A stretch of 64,000 bases of DNA from Deltaproteobacteria bacterium (GTDB taxonomy: Bacteria; Myxococcota_A; UBA9160; UBA4427), in contig JAJDAN010000026.1 in the NCBI GenBank assembly GCA_029261855.1, forward strand, positions 62,001 through 126,000, written 5' to 3'. Positions 61,001 to 64,000 of the stretch are shown in pieces; position 1 is the stretch's first letter; each line of letters opens with the position of its first letter. The notes beneath the pieces were generated by a model. That model was not told the origin of the DNA and searched no databases. It saw only the letters and a list, made by a program, of their open reading frames with translations. The position numbers and the translations under genes were made by a program.

Positions 61001-61819
61001 GTGACCACACGCAACGTCACACACCCCAGTGCCAGCGCCCGCTTCGGCGCGGCCGGCCGTCTCCATGCGGGCACGAGCGGCTACTCGTACAAGGAATGGA
61101 AGGGCCCCTTCTACCCGGAAAAGATGAAGCCGTCGGACATGCTCGGCTTCTACGCCGAAAAACTGTCGGCGGTCGAAATCAACAACACCTTCTACCGAAT
61201 GCCCAAGAAGAGCGTTCTCGAGACCTGGGCCGATCAGGTGAGCGAAGACTTCCGCTTCGCCATCAAGGCATCCCGGCGCATCACCCACTTCAAGCGCTTG
61301 AAGGACGCAGGTGAGCCCCTGGGCTTCCTGCTCGAGAACGTCGAAGTGCTCGGGGATCGCCTGGGGGTGGTGCTCTTCCAGCTGCCGCCCAACATGAAGT
61401 GCGATCTCGAACGACTCGACACCTTCTGCAAGCTGCTCCCCGAAGACCTGCCCGCCGCCTTCGAGTTCCGCCACGAGTCCTGGCAGGACGAAGCAGTCCA
61501 CGACCGGCTGCGCGCCCGCAACTTCGCCACGGTGATCGTCGACAGCGAGGAGGAAGACCCCCCCGAACTGGTGAAGACCGCGGACTGGGGCTACCTGCGC
61601 CTGCGCCGGCCCGACTACGACCGCGCGGCCCTGGCCAACTGGGCACTCGACATCGCACGCCAGGAATGGCAGCGAAGCTTCGTCTTCTTCAAGCACGAAG
61701 ACGACGGAGCCGGCCCCCGAATGGCCGCCGAGTTCCTAGAAGTCGCCGCCGAAACAAGAGCCCCGAGAAGAGTCACCAAAGCAAGACCCGCCAAGACACA
61801 AGAAAGAGAAGCAGGCTGA
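61001..61819 (+). CDS. DUF72 domain protein
   Basis: A 272-residue TIM-barrel protein from the GTG at 61001 with GGAGG upstream. Family blocks are AGTSGYSYKEWKGPFYP, YAEKLSAVEINNTFYRMP, FRFAIKASRRITHFKRL, GVVLFQLPPNMK, AAFEFRHESWQDE and ADWGYLRLRRPDY, all well conserved. The function is not established; the fold and conserved acidic residues hint at an enzyme of nucleic acid or sugar metabolism. The Lys/Arg-rich tail after residue 250 may be disordered. It is followed by the structured repeat at 61830. Confidence 0.92.
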   Translation: MTTRNVTHPSASARFGAAGRLHAGTSGYSYKEWKGPFYPEKMKPSDMLGFYAEKLSAVEINNTFYRMPKKSVLETWADQVSEDFRFAIKASRRITHFKRLKDAGEPLGFLLENVEVLGDRLGVVLFQLPPNMKCDLERLDTFCKLLPEDLPAAFEFRHESWQDEAVHDRLRARNFATVIVDSEEEDPPELVKTADWGYLRLRRPDYDRAALANWALDIARQEWQRSFVFFKHEDDGAGPRMAAEFLEVAAETRAPRRVTKARPAKTQEREAG

Positions 61820-61829
61820 CACCCGAACC

Positions 61830-61974
61830 GGCCTGGGCCCCCGAGAGTGCCGTAGATTCGCGGCCCTCGGAGCAGAGGGCGACGAAGGCGTAGTCCCCTA
61901 CGCCAGAAGCCCGGAGCGAGAAGGTCGCGAAGATGCGGTGCTATCGGGGGCCCAGGTGCTATCGGGGGCCGAGG
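61830..61974. repeat. Structured intergenic element with terminal inverted repeats, hairpins and a tandem 18-bp unit
   Basis: The 13-bp arm CCTGGGCCCCCGA at 61832-61844 is perfectly inverted at 61944-61956. Inside are two hairpins: GCCCTC...GAGGGC (61863-61880) and GGCGTAG-TCCC-CTACGCC (61887-61904). The right end holds two copies of GGTGCTATCGGGGGCC (61937-61952 and 61955-61970), 18 bp apart, and the second covers the stop of the SDR gene. This compact multi-hairpin layout resembles a MITE- or REP-like element; no transposase is nearby. Confidence 0.6.
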
Positions 61975-62753
61975 CCCATCATTTCTGCAATCCCGACGGC
62001 GTGACCCGCTGTGAAGCCACCGTCCACGGGTAGCGCCACGCCGGTCACGAACGACGAGTCGTCCGAGGCCAGGAAGAACGCGGCTCCGGCGATTTCCTCG
62101 GGCTTGCCGAAGCGTCCGAGCTTGTGCTGGTAGCGGATCTGCTCCCGGCGTTCCGCCATGGCGTCGAGGTTGAGCACCGAATCGAACATGGGGGTTTCGA
62201 TGAAGCCCGGGCAGATTGCGTTGGCGCGAATGCCGATGCGGCCGTAGTCGAGCGCGAGATTCTTCGTCAGGATGACGACGCCACCCTTGGAAGCGTTGTA
62301 GGTGCTCGCACCCTCGCCCCCCTCGAGCCCTTCGACGCTGGCGATCGTGATGATGCTCCCCGATCCCTGTTCCATCATCGTCGGGAGAACCGCCTTTGCG
62401 GACAGGAAGGTCCCGGTGAGGTTGATGTCCTGCACCCGTTGCCACTCTTCCAGGCTGATCAGGTGAACGGGCCCGCCGCCGGCGGTTCCCGCGGCGGTCA
62501 CGATGGCGTCGATGCGACCGAATTCCGCCACCGCCGCCGCAGCCATCGCCTTCAGGGCGTCTTCGTCGCGCACGTCGACGACGTGGAACTGGTTGCCCTT
62601 CGCAGCGGCTGCCACGGGCTCCCAGCCGCTCGACTCGGTGATGTCGCAGCCGACGACCGCTGCTCCTTCTTCGGCGAAGCGCGTAGCGCACGCGAGGCCA
62701 ATACCCGATGCCGCTCCGGTGACGACCGTGACCTTGCCTTCGAGACGACCCAT
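61959..62753 (-). CDS. SDR family oxidoreductase
   Basis: A 264-residue classical short-chain dehydrogenase: TGAASGIG, DITES, TAAGTAGG in place of NNAG, catalytic Ser in IASVEG, YNASKGG, and the proline motif CPGFIETPMF. The C-terminus extends by AVGIAEMMGLGPR. DIT at the second strand suggests NAD. It resembles 3-oxoacyl-ACP reductase-like or glucose dehydrogenase-like members. It is divergent to the second SDR at 62849. Its stop codon lies within the repeated element at 61830-61974. Confidence 0.9.
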   Translation of the reverse strand: MGRLEGKVTVVTGAASGIGLACATRFAEEGAAVVGCDITESSGWEPVAAAAKGNQFHVVDVRDEDALKAMAAAAVAEFGRIDAIVTAAGTAGGGPVHLISLEEWQRVQDINLTGTFLSAKAVLPTMMEQGSGSIITIASVEGLEGGEGASTYNASKGGVVILTKNLALDYGRIGIRANAICPGFIETPMFDSVLNLDAMAERREQIRYQHKLGRFGKPEEIAGAAFFLASDDSSFVTGVALPVDGGFTAGHAVGIAEMMGLGPR

Positions 62754-62848
62754 GGCGCTCTCCTCTGCTCCCTCTTCTCTCGATGTTCGACCGCACTGCG
62801 TGGACGGCCGGACGATACCACCCGACTCGCCCGCGCTACTCTCGCGCG

Positions 62849-63607
62849 ATGCCGGACTCGAGAAGCCAACGCATGCAGGGCGATGTCGCCGTCGTCACCG
62901 CCGCCGCCCAGGGCATCGGGCGCGCCATCGCCCTCGCAATGGCCGCCGAAGGCGCCCGTGTCATCGCCGCTGATCTGAACGCGGACGGGCTCGCCGAACT
63001 GCCGGACGACATCGACAAGCACACCCTCGACGTCACGGACGCCGGCGCGGTCGCGCGCTTCGCCGCGCAGGTGGCGTCCGAGGTGGGTACTCCCAGCGTG
63101 CTCGTCAACGCGGTGGGATGGGTGCACCACGGAAGCGTCCTCGATTGCGACGAGGACGCCTGGCAGCGGAGCTTCGACATCAACGTCACGACTCTCTACC
63201 GAACCCTTCGCGCCTTCCTGCCGGCCATGCGCGACGCGGGCTACGGGTCCATCGTCAACATCGCCTCGGTGGCGTCGAGCGTCAGTGGCGTCGTGAACCG
63301 CTTCGCCTACGGCACGACGAAGGCCGCCATCATCGGCCTGACGAAATCCGTGGCGGCGGACACCGTGGGCTTCGGTGTTCGCTGCAACGCGATCTGCCCG
63401 GGCACGGTGCAGAGCCCTTCCCTCGACCAGCGCATCGCCGCCTTCGACGATCCGGTCGCCGCACGCCGCGACTTCATCGCGCGCCAGCCCATGGGACGTC
63501 TGGGCGAGCCCGAAGAGATCGCCGCACTGGCGGTGCACCTTGGAGCCCGCGAGTCCGCCTACACCACCGGCAGCATCTACGTGATCGACGGCGGTATGAC
63601 CCTCTAA
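62849..63607 (+). CDS. SDR family oxidoreductase similar to BDH2/DHRS6-type 3-hydroxybutyrate dehydrogenases
   Basis: A 252-residue SDR from ATG 62849. The cofactor motif is TAAAQGIG, with Ala for the first Gly of the classical TGxxxGIG, as in human BDH2. Further matches to that enzyme are VHHGSVLDC, SVASSVSGVVNR, YGTTKAAIIGLTKSVAAD and CPGTVQSPSLDQRI. BDH2-like enzymes oxidise 3-hydroxybutyrate or act in siderophore and 2-keto-3-deoxy-fuconate metabolism; bacterial homologues vary. The stop overlaps the stop of the AlkB-type gene. No related pathway genes are adjacent. Confidence 0.88.
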   Translation: MPDSRSQRMQGDVAVVTAAAQGIGRAIALAMAAEGARVIAADLNADGLAELPDDIDKHTLDVTDAGAVARFAAQVASEVGTPSVLVNAVGWVHHGSVLDCDEDAWQRSFDINVTTLYRTLRAFLPAMRDAGYGSIVNIASVASSVSGVVNRFAYGTTKAAIIGLTKSVAADTVGFGVRCNAICPGTVQSPSLDQRIAAFDDPVAARRDFIARQPMGRLGEPEEIAALAVHLGARESAYTTGSIYVIDGGMTL

Positions 63608-64000
63608 CTCGGACTCGGGCTCGGGCTACATGCGCGCACCTTTCGGAAGGTCAGATTCACGCGCTCCGCGTGACAACGCGTGGTCTTCGGCAGGCTGTGG
63701 CGCCAGTGGCGCTGGGTATCTCCCTGCATCACCAGCAGCGAGCCGTGCTCGAGGGGTAGGTCGAGAGTCTCGAGGTCCTTGCGGCTGCGGTGACGCAGCA
63801 GGAAACGGCGCTGCGCGCCCAGACTGAGGGACGCGATCACCGGGCGCCGCCCCAGCTCGCGCTCGTCGTCGCTGTGCCATCCCATGCTGTCTCGACCATC
63901 GCGGTAGCGGTTCGCGAGAACGGCGTTGAAGCGAACCCCCAACGCGGCAGCCAGGCGATCGCGCAACGCCGCGATCGGAGCCGGCCATCCCGCTGCCACG
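63604..64000 (-). CDS. AlkB-type Fe(II)/2-oxoglutarate dioxygenase, C-terminal fragment
   Basis: The frame is open to the window edge, and 131 residues of an AlkB-family dioxygenase are visible. The iron ligands are in MGWHSDDE (HxD) and the distal HWRHSLPKT, and the 2-oxoglutarate-binding Arg in RVNLTFR. It resembles the ALKBH2/3 group that repairs methylated bases in DNA or RNA by oxidative demethylation. The N-terminus lies outside the window; a GTG at 63999 is in frame but unlikely to be the true start. It converges with the SDR gene. Confidence 0.9.
   Translation of the reverse strand, partial: VAAGWPAPIAALRDRLAAALGVRFNAVLANRYRDGRDSMGWHSDDERELGRRPVIASLSLGAQRRFLLRHRSRKDLETLDLPLEHGSLLVMQGDTQRHWRHSLPKTTRCHAERVNLTFRKVRACSPSPSPS

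Noticed and set aside
1-64000. CRISPR arrays, rRNA or tRNA genes
   Set aside because: No regularly spaced repeats longer than about 20 bases and no conserved RNA gene sequence seen on either strand.

Overview
The window is a high-G+C bacterial chromosome segment (judged by eye, not computed), gene-dense, with many ATGA/GTGA stop-start overlaps and frequent GTG starts. An RND pump with a lipoprotein adaptor and several lipoproteins point to a Gram-negative cell. A PEP-CTERM-like surface protein, F420-type oxidoreductases, P450s, flavin monooxygenases and many family III CoA-transferases fit an environmental deltaproteobacterial or myxobacterial-type organism; this is inference and no rRNA is present. 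I see no tRNA, rRNA, CRISPR, phage or transposase gene.

Layout. 1-5.9 kb: end of an M24 peptidase, acetyl-CoA synthetase, an FMN-barrel protein and a large winged-helix/ATPase regulator. 6-8 kb: a class I methyltransferase and an MddA-type thiol methyltransferase, preceded by 11-bp-period direct repeats. 8-15.6 kb: housekeeping genes (histidine phosphatase, M23 peptidase, sfsA, mutY, smr, two GNATs, a YkgJ cysteine-cluster protein, a HAD phosphatase). 15.6-20.4 kb: a heterodimeric ABC exporter followed by a small protein and a PhyH dioxygenase. 20.5-26.3 kb: a probable catabolic cluster (SDR, amidohydrolase, two-domain CoA-transferase, decarboxylating dehydrogenase).

26.6-41.1 kb is the most unusual part. 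It holds three TetR regulators, a DUF1329 envelope protein, two related P450s, a metallo-beta-lactamase-fold hydrolase, a transglutaminase-like protein, an HlyD/RND pump and a decayed flavin monooxygenase. Two of the TetR genes are paralogues, and their promoters share a 14-bp operator core; one copy sits in a perfect palindrome with 12-bp arms. This looks like a regulated system that senses, oxidises and exports or takes up a hydrophobic compound.

41.3-48.7 kb: a PEP-CTERM-like repeat protein, a hybrid histidine kinase with its NarL-type regulator, a dienelactone hydrolase and a Fic protein with repeats upstream. 49.5-57.3 kb: two intact flavin monooxygenases around paralogous CoA-transferases and an LLM oxidoreductase, plus a VOC protein; together they could cleave a ketone by Baeyer-Villiger chemistry and activate the acid as a CoA thioester. 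57.3-64 kb: a small lipoprotein, a fused Memo-AMMECR1 protein, a polytopic membrane protein with a Trp-rich repeat, a DUF72 protein, a structured intergenic repeat, two SDRs and the end of an AlkB-type dioxygenase.
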